NCBI RefSeq assembly: GCF_052057775.1
Contig: NZ_CP195121.1
Location: forward strand, 744,001 to 808,000
Direction: 5' to 3'
Origin: Methanococcoides sp052057775
GTDB taxonomy: Archaea; Halobacteriota; Methanosarcinia; Methanosarcinales; Methanosarcinaceae
DNA length: 64,000 nucleotides
Each line of letters opens with the position of its first letter. The first letter of the stretch is position 1. The position numbers were made by a program, and so were the translations under genes. The notes under the pieces were generated by a model, which was given only the letters and a program-made list of their open reading frames with translations, did no database searches and was not told the DNA's origin. This document shows positions 44,126-53,525 of the stretch, in pieces.

Positions 44126-46792
44126 TCATTTTGCAGCAATGGATGAACTATTTGTTATCGGGTCTTTCTCAACCACGAACACATGATCTGCAGAATCTAT
44201 CAGTGATTCATCATGGGATACGATCAGGATCTGGCCTACGCCTATGTCCCTCATCATGTCAATGAGCTTTATCAGCTGGTGGATGTGTCCCCTGTCAAGG
44301 AAAACGGTAGGCTCGTCCAGGATCAGTGGTGGTAGCTCCACACTGCCTGTGGTTCCTGGTGAATGGGAAAGCAGGCGATAGATGGCACATCTGAGTACAA
44401 GGTTGAATATTGCCCTCTCGCCGCCGCTCAGCAGTTTTGGTTCCAGGGGTGTGCCGTCCTTCTCATAGATCGTCAGGTTGTAGTCCTGATCAAGGCTGAT
44501 GTGTGAATATGCATTGTTGGTGTACATGAACGAGAAGATCTCATTGAGCAGCCTGTCTAATGCATCAATGTTCTTTGCACGCAGTTCGGCACGGAGGCGC
44601 ATGTACATGGTCTCAAGCTCTTCCGCATCCTTGTAGACGGCTTCCAGGAACTCCTTCTTATTGGAAAGCATCTTGTGCTTCTCCTTAAGCTCATTAAGTC
44701 TTCTGATCTCGCCTTCGATGAGCCCGATCTGTTTATGGAGCTCGTTTTTCCTTAGATTAAGTTCCTCCAGCCTCGATATGATGCCTTTGTGGGCACTTTC
44801 ATATTTTGACCTGTCACTCCTGAGCTTGTCGATATCCACGTCCCCGAGTTCCTTGTCAAGTTCCTCAAGACGTTTCTTTCTGTCCCTTATCTGCTCCTCG
44901 AACAGCCCGATCTTCTCGATCCCGTTATCTATCCCGTCCTGTGATCGCTGGATCTCGTTCTGCATCTTCTCGATCCCAAGGCGGTTCGTTCTGATCCTTT
45001 TTACTGTTTCGAGCCTGTCCGTTATGGTCTTGTGTGAAATGGTCGCATCATTCTCTTCTTTTTCCAGTGTCTCGATATCCTCTTTGACCTTCAGTATCTT
45101 TCTGCCGACCTCGTTGATCTGCTCTTTAAGGGATTCTTCCTTTTCTTTCCCTTCTTTTATGGCCAGCCAATTCTCTTCGATCAGTTTCTCGTGACTGTTG
45201 ATCTCCCGGGTCTTGATCTGTATCTGGTGTTTGTTCTCTTCGATCTTTTTTTCGATCTCTTTTGCATTTCTCACACGCTCTGTTTTCGTATCCAGGTCGG
45301 CCTGCTCGGAACGGATGTTCTGCAATTCAACTAGAAGGGTTGCCTTTTGGTCCTTGTCCTCGTTTGTCTCCTCGCATATCCTGGAGCCTTTAAGGTCCTG
45401 TCCGCATGTGGGGCATAATCCTTTTTCCAGAAGTTCTTTAGCTTTCTGTATCCTTTTTTCGAGTTCCGCAAGAGTGGCAGCCCTTTCTCTCTCTTTTCCG
45501 TGGAGCTGCTTTTGCTTCATGCTAAGCAGTTCTGCAATATCATCTATGTTCTCAAGCTTATCATCAGGGAATCCGATCCTTGAAGCTTCTTCTGCCTTTT
45601 CCCTGTTCGCATCTTCCAGTTTCCTGATCTCGGATGCAAGTTTCCCTATATCATCTGTGATACTTTTGGTCTTAGCTTCCCTGCTCCGGATCGCATCTGA
45701 ATTGTTCTTCAATTGTTCGTTCAGGTTAAGCAGGAATTCGTTCTGGGCTCTCTCATTACCCTTTGCAAGCTCCCGTTTTTTCACAATGGTGCTTACCACA
45801 TCCCTGGAAGTTGACTCTTCCTTTTCTATGGATGTGACATATACCTCAATATCCGCATCATCAGGGACATTTATCTGTGCACATAGCCTTGCATTTGCAA
45901 TTTGAAGTTTTTGGATCTCCTGCCTCCCTGAGCTCACAAGGCTTCTGGCCTTTTCTATTTCATTGTATGTGGCAGTGATCTTTGACCTGAAGTCCCGTAC
46001 TTCCGCATCGATGCTGGTTTTTTGCTCCAGGGTGCCTGTGTATTTGTTGATCTTCTCCTCAATGGATGATACGATCTCCCTAGCACGCTCTTTCTTTTCC
46101 TCCAGGTCGGAAATGTCTTTGCCGGTCCCGTTCATCTCGGTCCTGACATTATTGAGGGCATGGTATGGGTTCGAACTCTCGATACGTTCGATGTCCGCGA
46201 CATTGTCCTTTATGCGTGCATCTGTTTCCCTCTGGTGTCTTCCAACCCCTTTTCTTGCATTGCCTGCACGTTCCCTGTATTCTTCCAGCTTGCCTATCTG
46301 GAGCAGGTCATCGATCATGCGCTGCCTGTCCTTTGTTTTTGCATTGATAAGGACATCGATCTCTCCCTGGCGGATGTAAACACAGTTCTTGTAGGCTTCC
46401 TCATCCATCTTCATGAGTGCCTTGACAGCTTCATAGGTCTGGACCGCCTGGTCGACCATGATCTGTCCGTCGACAGTGAATACCGATTTGTTATTGGATG
46501 CATTCCCGGTCTTCGGATTTACTTTGTATCCCTGCTCGATGCTGTATCCATGGCCATTGCTCTCAAAATCGACCATTATTGATGCCTTTGTGGCACCCTT
46601 TCTTATCAGGTCAGAGAGCACGAAATCCTTCGATAGGGTGCGGCTGCCGAACAGTCCTGTAAAGCATGCTTCCAGCAGACTGGATTTGCCACTTCCGTTC
46701 ACACCGGACACAACTGTGACCCCGTCATTGAACCGGATATCCAGGTTCTCGTAGCTCCTGATGTTCTCAACACGCAGCCTTTTCAGTTTCAC
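44126..46792 (-). CDS. rad50: DNA double-strand break repair ATPase Rad50
   Basis: An 888-residue Rad50. Walker A is GVNGSGKSSLLEA (about 30-42), followed by coiled coils on both sides of a zinc hook with CPTC (about 445-448). The C-terminal head has LSGGERAIFNLVL and Walker B LILDEPTVFLD. It pairs with Mre11 to process DNA ends. The start is GTG 46792, overlapping the mre11 stop by four bases (GTGA), so the two are translationally coupled. Confidence 0.96.
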   Translation of the reverse strand: MKLKRLRVENIRSYENLDIRFNDGVTVVSGVNGSGKSSLLEACFTGLFGSRTLSKDFVLSDLIRKGATKASIMVDFESNGHGYSIEQGYKVNPKTGNASNNKSVFTVDGQIMVDQAVQTYEAVKALMKMDEEAYKNCVYIRQGEIDVLINAKTKDRQRMIDDLLQIGKLEEYRERAGNARKGVGRHQRETDARIKDNVADIERIESSNPYHALNNVRTEMNGTGKDISDLEEKKERAREIVSSIEEKINKYTGTLEQKTSIDAEVRDFRSKITATYNEIEKARSLVSSGRQEIQKLQIANARLCAQINVPDDADIEVYVTSIEKEESTSRDVVSTIVKKRELAKGNERAQNEFLLNLNEQLKNNSDAIRSREAKTKSITDDIGKLASEIRKLEDANREKAEEASRIGFPDDKLENIDDIAELLSMKQKQLHGKERERAATLAELEKRIQKAKELLEKGLCPTCGQDLKGSRICEETNEDKDQKATLLVELQNIRSEQADLDTKTERVRNAKEIEKKIEENKHQIQIKTREINSHEKLIEENWLAIKEGKEKEESLKEQINEVGRKILKVKEDIETLEKEENDATISHKTITDRLETVKRIRTNRLGIEKMQNEIQRSQDGIDNGIEKIGLFEEQIRDRKKRLEELDKELGDVDIDKLRSDRSKYESAHKGIISRLEELNLRKNELHKQIGLIEGEIRRLNELKEKHKMLSNKKEFLEAVYKDAEELETMYMRLRAELRAKNIDALDRLLNEIFSFMYTNNAYSHISLDQDYNLTIYEKDGTPLEPKLLSGGERAIFNLVLRCAIYRLLSHSPGTTGSVELPPLILDEPTVFLDRGHIHQLIKLIDMMRDIGVGQILIVSHDESLIDSADHVFVVEKDPITNSSSIAAK

Positions 46793-48243
46793 AGGTAGTC
46801 CCCCAGATTGTACTGTTTTGCTTTTGGACTTTCAACTTTCTTTTTTTCCGGAGGATGGTTCTCATTTGGTCCCGATACCTCTGTTTTTTCCACATCTTCT
46901 TCTGCTGGCGTTGTTCCGGTTCCTTCCTGGTCCGCAACATACTCCGAGGTCTCACTTTTTTCGGTCTCGCTGGTCACACTATATTCGCCAGAAGGTTCTG
47001 CGATACTGAGCTCACTTTCACCCAGTTCCTCCTCCTTTTCATCGGCAAGACCTTCGATTTTGGTCCTATCTTCCGTTTGTTCTTCTTTCCTGGCCATGTA
47101 TGTCTCAGGTCTCATGAAATCAATTCCGGAAAGCAGGTTCCCAATTCGTGTTTCAGCCTCAAGGTCCACCTTTGTCTTCGGGACGGCCGGGTCCCTGACG
47201 ATCTCATCGATCATTATACCACCGCTTGTAAGCGTCATTTTTGAGATCTCTCTTTTGACCGCTTCGTCAGGGTCAGAAAAAGAGACTTCCAGTGGCATGT
47301 CCTCTTTCACTTCTTCGCCGTGCCTCAGATCCCGTATTCGTGTTACAAGTGCATTGCTCCCTGCAAGCAACTCTTCTATCTCATTGTAGGATATGTTGGC
47401 TTCCGGATTGCCATAGATGTCTACAAAGACCACTTTGTCAGATACCTGATGTTCCCTGATCGTATTGATGATCATTTCATAGGCGCTGTCCCTGTCCCTT
47501 AGCTCCACAGGTATGAACAGGAAATCCCTTGTGGGGATATTTCGTCTGCCTATGTCGATCCCGTTGTCATTTATCGTAACAATGTTGTATGTGCGTGCAT
47601 CGGTTTCAGATGCGCTGTTGCGTTCTGTACTTCCGCAATATGTGACCCATGTCCGGTCTACCCGTATCTTCTCATTTCTGTGGTAATCACCAAGGAGTAT
47701 GGCATGTACGTCGAAGGGGAGTTCCCTTATAACATCCTCACAGTCCCACTCCCCGAAAGGGAATGGTAGCATCAGTTGGTGCATCACCAGTATGTTGTAC
47801 TGTGCGGAGTCCTCATCTGTGAACTTTGAATAATCAAAAAGCTGTATCTTTGATCTTGGAACGTTGTCTATTCCGTAGATGGCAATATCTTCTATCCTGT
47901 AAGGTTTCGATCCGAGCCTTATGGCAAGTCCCATGCTCTCGAAAAGGTCCAGCCATTGTGTATGTTGCTTGCTCTCATGGTTTCCCACGACTGACAGGAA
48001 AGGGATGTTTCGCAGCTTTAATTTTGAGAGTATGTTAATGGTGTCAAGGATATCCTCGAGTGTTGGGTTCCTTGAATCAAAAAGGTCTCCTGCATGTACC
48101 ACAGCATCCATCTTCATCTCGACAGCATCGTCAACAACGCTGGAAAAGGCATCAATGAAATCCTGTCTGCGCACTTCACTATGGTATTGTCTGTATCCTA
48201 TATGTGTATCAGCAGTATGCAGTATTCTTATATCCCTCTCCAT
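46789..48243 (-). CDS. mre11: Double-strand break repair nuclease Mre11
   Basis: A 484-residue Mre11. The calcineurin-like phosphoesterase domain shows HTADTHIGYRQYH (about 9-21), HAGDLFDSRNP, VVGNHE and LLGDYHRNE for the two-manganese site. A capping domain runs to about 330. The last about 150 residues are a Glu/Ser/Pro-rich, probably disordered region ending in KQYNLGDYL, perhaps a Rad50-contact peptide. First gene of the mre11-rad50 pair; divergent from pgi. Confidence 0.95.
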   Translation of the reverse strand: MERDIRILHTADTHIGYRQYHSEVRRQDFIDAFSSVVDDAVEMKMDAVVHAGDLFDSRNPTLEDILDTINILSKLKLRNIPFLSVVGNHESKQHTQWLDLFESMGLAIRLGSKPYRIEDIAIYGIDNVPRSKIQLFDYSKFTDEDSAQYNILVMHQLMLPFPFGEWDCEDVIRELPFDVHAILLGDYHRNEKIRVDRTWVTYCGSTERNSASETDARTYNIVTINDNGIDIGRRNIPTRDFLFIPVELRDRDSAYEMIINTIREHQVSDKVVFVDIYGNPEANISYNEIEELLAGSNALVTRIRDLRHGEEVKEDMPLEVSFSDPDEAVKREISKMTLTSGGIMIDEIVRDPAVPKTKVDLEAETRIGNLLSGIDFMRPETYMARKEEQTEDRTKIEGLADEKEEELGESELSIAEPSGEYSVTSETEKSETSEYVADQEGTGTTPAEEDVEKTEVSGPNENHPPEKKKVESPKAKQYNLGDYL

Positions 48244-48451
48244 GTCCCTCTTTATAGTCCCTCTTTTACTTTTAAGCTTGTTGTTTTAGGAATTGGTATG
48301 AGTTCTGATATTCTTCAATCTCAATTTTATTATTTCAATGAGTTAAATTTAATACGTAGTATGCTTATGTTAGGGTTGTACGTCTATACTTATAATCAAT
48401 TATTGGCCGATGGGGATCGGCAAGACGTTCGTTTAAGTGAGGGTATTAAAT

Positions 48452-49183
48452 ATGACTTATAATATCGAATTTGGGGGAGTTGTAAGGGATCCTGATGTAA
48501 GGATGCTCCATGACATGAAAGAGGTCATCTCTGACAGGGAATGGTTCGATTCTGTCGAAGATTTCGAACTTTACTATATGTTCAGGCATCTTTCCATGTC
48601 TGAGGCTGAACTCAAGAGCATTAACAAGCAGCACCTGCGTTATGACATAACAGTGATTCCTCCCGGGATGCTTGGCTGTGAGTTCATTAAGACCGCAGGG
48701 CACTATCATCCTAATGTTCCGGGGCAGGATCTTTCCTATCCTGAGGTATATCAGGTCCTTGAAGGCGAGGCGACCTACCTTTTGCAGAAACATAAAGTCG
48801 ATGACATTATCGACGTTGTTGTTATCAAGGCCGGACCGGGGGATATTGCACTCATTCCTCCGGATTATGGACATGTGACCATCAATGCATCAGATGAGAC
48901 TCTGAAGATGGCTAACTGGGTATGCTGTGATTTTGGTTCCAGTTATGCACCTTTCAGGGATATGGAAGGCGGTGCATATTATCTGCTGGACACGGGTTTT
49001 GTTAAGAATCACCGCTATGAGGACCTTCCTGAGCTGAGGTACATAACACCTCTGGATATTCCGGAATTCGGTCTTGAATGTGGCAGGGATATGTACGAAC
49101 TCATAAACGATCCCGAAAAGCTGCGTTTTCTGAAAGAGCCACAGGATTTTGTAGGTGTGTTCGAGAGCATTCTGACTATCTGA
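48452..49183 (+). CDS. pgi: Cupin-type archaeal glucose-6-phosphate isomerase
   Basis: A 243-residue archaeal phosphoglucose isomerase of the cupin superfamily, unrelated to the bacterial enzyme. The metal site is seen in AGHYHPN (two His, about 78-84), a Glu in PEVYQVLEG and His in DYGHVTIN (about 148-155). It interconverts glucose 6-phosphate and fructose 6-phosphate in gluconeogenesis and glycogen turnover. ATG 48452 has GAGGG upstream; a GTG at 48437 in frame is less likely. Confidence 0.93.
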   Translation: MTYNIEFGGVVRDPDVRMLHDMKEVISDREWFDSVEDFELYYMFRHLSMSEAELKSINKQHLRYDITVIPPGMLGCEFIKTAGHYHPNVPGQDLSYPEVYQVLEGEATYLLQKHKVDDIIDVVVIKAGPGDIALIPPDYGHVTINASDETLKMANWVCCDFGSSYAPFRDMEGGAYYLLDTGFVKNHRYEDLPELRYITPLDIPEFGLECGRDMYELINDPEKLRFLKEPQDFVGVFESILTI

Positions 49184-49275
49184 GCATAACTATCTATAAT
49201 ATGGTGGGAGTATCTTCATACACAAAACTATAATAGGGTAATTTCCCTATTCTATGGAAACGACAAGGTGCTCCC

Positions 49276-50034
49276 ATGATCAAAAAACCACATCGTGTCC
49301 AGTTCACATCATCACGTATCGAAGACCTGATGTTCAGGACCACATTCGATCCGGTCGCAATGGAAGGCGAGGTTATTGTTAACGTTTCTCTGGTTAAGGA
49401 GGAGGACCTTGGTCCTGTTCTGGATATTTATTCACTCGTTATGCGAAACGGTCTGTCCGTCAGTCCTTTCCTCAAGATTATTGAAGGTGGAAATTCCATA
49501 GGGAATTTCAAGGTATCTAAGGGTGATGTGGGTCTCGCAACGGTTTGCAGTATCACTATTGACGGTGTCCTTCTAAAAGGCGGTGTGATGATCAATCCAA
49601 AGCTTGGGGGAGTTGTTCAGATCAAGAACGGTCATCCTGTGAGGTTCACGGATGTTGTTACCTATGTAAGCACGACCATTGATCCTCTGGAAGTATTGAT
49701 GTCTCAGGATATCACTTCAGTGACCCAGATGCTGAGGACAGGTTCAGGCAAGATCCTTGCCAATCTTCGTGAAGCACCGCTGATCGCAAGGGATGATATC
49801 GACCATATACTTTCGGATATGCTTGATGCAGGCATCAGTGGTATAATGGAGGTGGGGGAGCCAAATTCCCGTGTACTTGATGTTCCTGTGGAAAGGGATC
49901 ACTTGGGCGTTGTTGTCATTGGCGGTACCAACCCCATGGCAATGGCAAAAGAGCAGGGATTTGAAGTGCGCACAAGTGCAATGTCAGCCTTGATAGACAT
50001 CAATGAGCTGAAGCACATCGATGACTTCCTCTGA
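49276..50034 (+). CDS. nrpRII: NrpRII-type nitrogen regulator subunit (DUF128 domain only)
   Basis: A 252-residue protein consisting of one NrpR regulatory (DUF128) domain with no helix-turn-helix. Conserved blocks include VATVCSITIDGVLL-like and GGVVQIKNG (about 105-125), and the GTNPMAMAKEQG segment near 215. In Methanosarcina NrpR is split: NrpRI carries the DNA-binding helix and NrpRII only the effector domain; they repress nitrogen genes and respond to 2-oxoglutarate. No NrpRI gene is in the window. Convergent with the RecJ-like gene, whose stop codon follows directly. Confidence 0.88.
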   Translation: MIKKPHRVQFTSSRIEDLMFRTTFDPVAMEGEVIVNVSLVKEEDLGPVLDIYSLVMRNGLSVSPFLKIIEGGNSIGNFKVSKGDVGLATVCSITIDGVLLKGGVMINPKLGGVVQIKNGHPVRFTDVVTYVSTTIDPLEVLMSQDITSVTQMLRTGSGKILANLREAPLIARDDIDHILSDMLDAGISGIMEVGEPNSRVLDVPVERDHLGVVVIGGTNPMAMAKEQGFEVRTSAMSALIDINELKHIDDFL

Positions 50035-51423
50035 TCATTTTTTGCGCAATTGTTCTCCTATTACACTGTCCAGTCTCTGAAGGAACTTTTCTTTTACGTC
50101 ATATGGTATGGTTGCACCTGCTGCGATATCATGCCCACCGCCTGCTCCGCCTACCTCTGCAGTTGTGATCGCCATAGCTTCCGAAAGGTTCAGGCCTTTC
50201 CTGATCAGGTCCTGTGTGCCACGAGCTGAGACCTTGACACCATCCTTTGCATCCGCAAATGCTATTATTGGAAGGGACCTGTTCCCTGCTACCGACGTGC
50301 TCATTCCCGCAATGATGCCGACAATTGTTTCCATTATATTGGAGCCTGCATCGAAGTACTGGAGGTTTTTCATTTCGGTGATCCCGTTCTCCTTGACGAA
50401 CATCAGGCCGTTAACAAGGTTCTGCCTGTGCTCGGTTAATAGCTGACGGGCGGATTCGTATGCCTGGTCACGGTCGCCCATGCAGACTGCAAGGCCGATA
50501 TCTGCATGTCCATAGCGTGCTGTGGCATTAAGTAGGGTGGAATATTCGGACGCATCTCTCATTTCCGTACCTTCCTTTTCATTCATGAGGATGTAGACCT
50601 CCCCGATGAGCCTTTCGATCTTGTAGGGCGGCAGGCCTGAGCGCAGGGAATATTGTATCAGTGCCGAGACGATCTTCTGCTTGTCATCCTGCTCAAGGTC
50701 TATCCATCTCCTCCAGCGTTCGTCCTTGCTGAATCGTATTCCAAGGTCGTGGAGGAACTCTATACACGCATCCTCATTTCCGGTAAGTCCCGGCAGGTAC
50801 GGGTCGGATGCGAACTGAAGAAGTTTGAAGACTGGTCGGGTCTGCTTTCCAAAGAGCATTATGTCCTTCTCGTAATGCAGGTTTCCTACCTTTGTGCCTT
50901 CTTCGAGTATGTGGCGGTTGATGCCTGTGAGATGTCCCTTTTTCAAATGCTGGAGGTCTCCTATGGCTCCGACTATTGCAAGATCTGCAAGGTCGCGGTT
51001 GTCACCCAGGGCATTTGCAAGCATATATGTCATTCCGGAGCCGCTGAGCTCGTATGATCCATTGAACCCGAAAAGGTGGGGGTTCAGGTGATGTTCCAGT
51101 TCTCCCCTTGGCTGATGGTGGTCAGATATTACTGAATTAATGCCGTGTGAGTTGAGGCTTTCTATCATCCCGCTTCCCAGATCTGTGAATATGGCAAGCT
51201 CCGGGTTCTCATTGGCAATAGCCTCTATTTCTATCTCATCGAGCTGCTTGACAAAATGGATTGTGTGTTCGATGCCTGCTCTCTCAAGGGCTTTTCCGAT
51301 TATGCCTGCTGATGTAAGGCCGTCAGCATCGATATGTGATACCACATATACAGAATCGTATTTCTGTATTTCAGATGAACATTTCAAAGCTTTTGTCCTG
51401 ATCTGCTGGATTTTTTCGATCAT
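50035..51423 (-). CDS. RecJ-like DHH-family nuclease
   Basis: A 462-residue DHH protein. The N-terminal domain has VSHIDADGLTSAG (about 31-43), FTDLGSGM and SVISDHHQPRGE (DHH motif, about 96-98). The C-terminal DHHA1 domain has a GGAGGGHDIAAGA glycine-rich nucleotide-binding loop (about 430-442). Archaeal RecJ-type nucleases (GAN type) associate with GINS and the replisome. Followed 22 bases upstream by a PD-(D/E)XK protein on the same strand, so the two are probably one operon. Confidence 0.9.
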   Translation of the reverse strand: MIEKIQQIRTKALKCSSEIQKYDSVYVVSHIDADGLTSAGIIGKALERAGIEHTIHFVKQLDEIEIEAIANENPELAIFTDLGSGMIESLNSHGINSVISDHHQPRGELEHHLNPHLFGFNGSYELSGSGMTYMLANALGDNRDLADLAIVGAIGDLQHLKKGHLTGINRHILEEGTKVGNLHYEKDIMLFGKQTRPVFKLLQFASDPYLPGLTGNEDACIEFLHDLGIRFSKDERWRRWIDLEQDDKQKIVSALIQYSLRSGLPPYKIERLIGEVYILMNEKEGTEMRDASEYSTLLNATARYGHADIGLAVCMGDRDQAYESARQLLTEHRQNLVNGLMFVKENGITEMKNLQYFDAGSNIMETIVGIIAGMSTSVAGNRSLPIIAFADAKDGVKVSARGTQDLIRKGLNLSEAMAITTAEVGGAGGGHDIAAGATIPYDVKEKFLQRLDSVIGEQLRKK

Positions 51424-51445
51424 TTGTGAACTCCATTATGGTATT

Positions 51446-51946
51446 TTATTCAATGATCCTCTCCCCGCCTCTCCATTTTTGAGGTTCGATGAGGTAATGC
51501 CCGCCTTTCCTTTCGATCGGTGGGTATGTCTGTATCTCTTCAATTGTGTATTTTCGGGATTCTTCGTCATGGAACCTCTTGTAGAGTTCATCCCATGGGA
51601 TTATGTGTGCCTTTCTTGCACATCCCGTGCCCATTCTAAGTTCTACTGCCAGATATCCGGTCCTGCCGGACCTCCTCAGGAATTCGGATATGCGGTCTAT
51701 CTGATGTGCACCTTTTTTGTCCACTGTAAAATGTTGGGTAAAGTAGAGTGCGTTGGCTCCCTTTTCAACCGATATGCTCTTGCATTCTATTCCGATGTAG
51801 TAGTCCGGGTTCAGGGAGTCTACCAGGACATCCAGGAACTGCGGCGTGAAGCGGTGCTGTTTAAGGCGGTGCGCTATCCCCCTTATGTTGTTCTCTTCAA
51901 AAAAAGTATTGAACGACTGTACAAGTTCCCTCTCGAAATCTGTCAT
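51446..51946 (-). CDS. PD-(D/E)XK nuclease-fold protein
   Basis: A 166-residue protein with a short helical N-terminus (FERELV), then DVLVDS ... YYIGIECKS (about 39-57), which fits the PD-(D/E)XK core (Asp, Glu-x-Lys). The remainder has a GTGCARKAHIIPW strand and an acidic tail. The size suggests a Holliday-junction-resolvase or restriction-like endonuclease fold, though I cannot name the family. It precedes the RecJ-like gene in a probable operon, which suggests a shared role in recombination or repair. Confidence 0.75.
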   Translation of the reverse strand: MTDFERELVQSFNTFFEENNIRGIAHRLKQHRFTPQFLDVLVDSLNPDYYIGIECKSISVEKGANALYFTQHFTVDKKGAHQIDRISEFLRRSGRTGYLAVELRMGTGCARKAHIIPWDELYKRFHDEESRKYTIEEIQTYPPIERKGGHYLIEPQKWRGGERIIE

Positions 51947-52054
51947 ATCATAACATATTATGTCTTTTCATTTAGATATTATTGGCATCTTTAAAATGTT
52001 GTTCTTTTCAGGTCGGCGTTACATTGATGTATCAATGATGTAATTTAGGGTATT

Positions 52055-52234
52055 ATGGAAAAGAAAATAATGGAGATCGTTCTGGGTATAGGTTCTGTTC
52101 TCATGTTCATTATACTGCTGATACTTGTGCATCGTACTGGAATTGACCCGCAGGGTTATGGTTTTACAGGAGCTCTTATGCTTTTCGTACTTGCGGTATC
52201 ATTTGCCGGTATCCAGATCACTCGTATGGAATAA
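52055..52234 (+). CDS. 59-residue membrane protein with two spans
   Basis: A short frame with a Lys-rich start, hydrophobic span 7-26, a linker RTGIDPQGYGFTG and a second span about 38-53. AGGG lies at about normal distance from ATG 52055. I recognise no family. It is just upstream of yjbQ on the same strand, about 50 bases apart. Confidence 0.6.
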   Translation: MEKKIMEIVLGIGSVLMFIILLILVHRTGIDPQGYGFTGALMLFVLAVSFAGIQITRME

Positions 52235-52287
52235 AAAGGCTGTATAAGGCAAAAAGACTCCTGAGGTCTGTCTAAAAGGTGAATGTC

Positions 52288-52707
52288 ATGGCGGTTCAGA
52301 CGGGATATCTGAAATATGGGACAACAGGCGATTCTCAGATCATTGATATAACTGAAGATGTCATTGGCCTGGTGAGCTCTTCTGGCATTGGTAATGGTAT
52401 TGTTACTGTTTTTGCAGCAGGTTCTACTGTTGCAGTTACAACTCTTGAGTATGAACCGGGACTTATCCATGACCTGCAGCAGGCACTTGAACGTATTGCA
52501 CCCCTGGATATTGAATATAAGCACAATGAACGATGGCATGATGGTAATGGTCATTCACACGTGCGTGCGTCCCTTCTGGGGCAGAGCGAGTCATTCCCTT
52601 TGATCGATGGCCGGCTCCTTCTTGGAACCTGGCAGCAGATCATTTTCATAGATCTGGATAACAAACCACGGTCCCGTAAAGTGGTTGTTCAGATGGTCGG
52701 TGAATAG
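52288..52707 (+). CDS. yjbQ: YjbQ/UPF0047 family protein
   Basis: A 139-residue YjbQ-type protein. Diagnostic segments are VFAAGSTVAVTTLEYEPGL (about 41-59) and HSHVRASLLG (about 94-103), where conserved His, Ser and Glu line the putative active site. The family has been linked to a weak thiamine-phosphate synthase activity in bacteria. The start is ATG 52288, with AGGTGA upstream; the in-frame GTG 52279 overlaps that ribosome site. It is the only intact gene here that ends in TAG; UGA follows one codon later. Confidence 0.9.
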   Translation: MAVQTGYLKYGTTGDSQIIDITEDVIGLVSSSGIGNGIVTVFAAGSTVAVTTLEYEPGLIHDLQQALERIAPLDIEYKHNERWHDGNGHSHVRASLLGQSESFPLIDGRLLLGTWQQIIFIDLDNKPRSRKVVVQMVGE

Positions 52708-52801
52708 GTCTGATAATCAGTTTAATGGATCTCTCAGATCGAACTATTTGTGATTGAATTGAATTGAGTTAAATTGGATCACAATCAAAAAAGGTGGTGG
52801 A

Positions 52802-52856
52802 GGCTGCCATTTTTCAGGCAGTCCCATTCGTTTTTCAGCTTTTTGTCGTTTTTTAA
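52802..52856 (+). terminator. Hairpin terminator after yjbQ
   Basis: GGCTGCC pairs with GGCAGTCC around a T-rich loop (52802-52824), followed by several T tracts on the plus strand. Confidence 0.5.
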
Positions 52857-52867
52857 ATGGGCAGTAT

Positions 52868-53263
52868 TTACTGCTTCATAAGGAATTCGATGAAATCTGG
52901 ACTGAGCCTTGTTTCCCTGACCATTTTCTCATTGATCTCTTCTTCGGAAAGGCCTTCGTTCCTGTAGTCCTTTATGCGGTCATATACGCTCTGTGAAACC
53001 TCAGAGTATTCGTTGATGTCTTTTCTGTGACCCCATACGTCACCTTCGAGAAGATCGATCCCCTGCATCTCAAGGTACATCTTGGCAGACTTTGATATTG
53101 TTTTCTTGTATGAGCTTGGGATGTGCAGTGCTTTAACACCCGGGCATTTTACAACCAGTGAGAAGATGTCTGTGTTTGATGGTCTGAATGCAAGGTGGAC
53201 AATCTCTTCGTTCTCGCTTAATGACTGGATCTCTTCTTTTGAACTTACAACTCTGATCTTCAT
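52868..53263 (-). CDS. DUF1699 family protein
   Basis: A 131-residue soluble protein with an N-terminal alpha/beta half (MKIRVVSSKEEI, VKALHIPSSYKKT) and an acidic helical C-terminal half (about 75-131). It matches what I know of DUF1699, a family confined mainly to Methanosarcinales, with no assigned function. It is transcribed alone. The 262-base gap upstream holds both its promoter and that of the MBL hydrolase. Confidence 0.8.
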   Translation of the reverse strand: MKIRVVSSKEEIQSLSENEEIVHLAFRPSNTDIFSLVVKCPGVKALHIPSSYKKTISKSAKMYLEMQGIDLLEGDVWGHRKDINEYSEVSQSVYDRIKDYRNEGLSEEEINEKMVRETRLSPDFIEFLMKQ

Positions 53264-53525
53264 TTTTAGTCACGTCCTTTTTTTAGAGTATGTAAATATT
53301 CTCGCGGTCATTTTCAAATATATTTACACACAACTCCTTGTTGTATATACAATACTCTCTTCTATATAAAGATTATCGAGCAATTTTTCAAAAAATTACG
53401 CGGTTTTATCATCTGATGGGGATTTTGTGTAAAGGAATTCGGCAGTTTTAAAAGACATTGTGTTGTTCTCACATTCGGACTAAGGTGAAGTTTCATTGAT
53501 GTAATGGTTTCATGGAGAGTATTTT

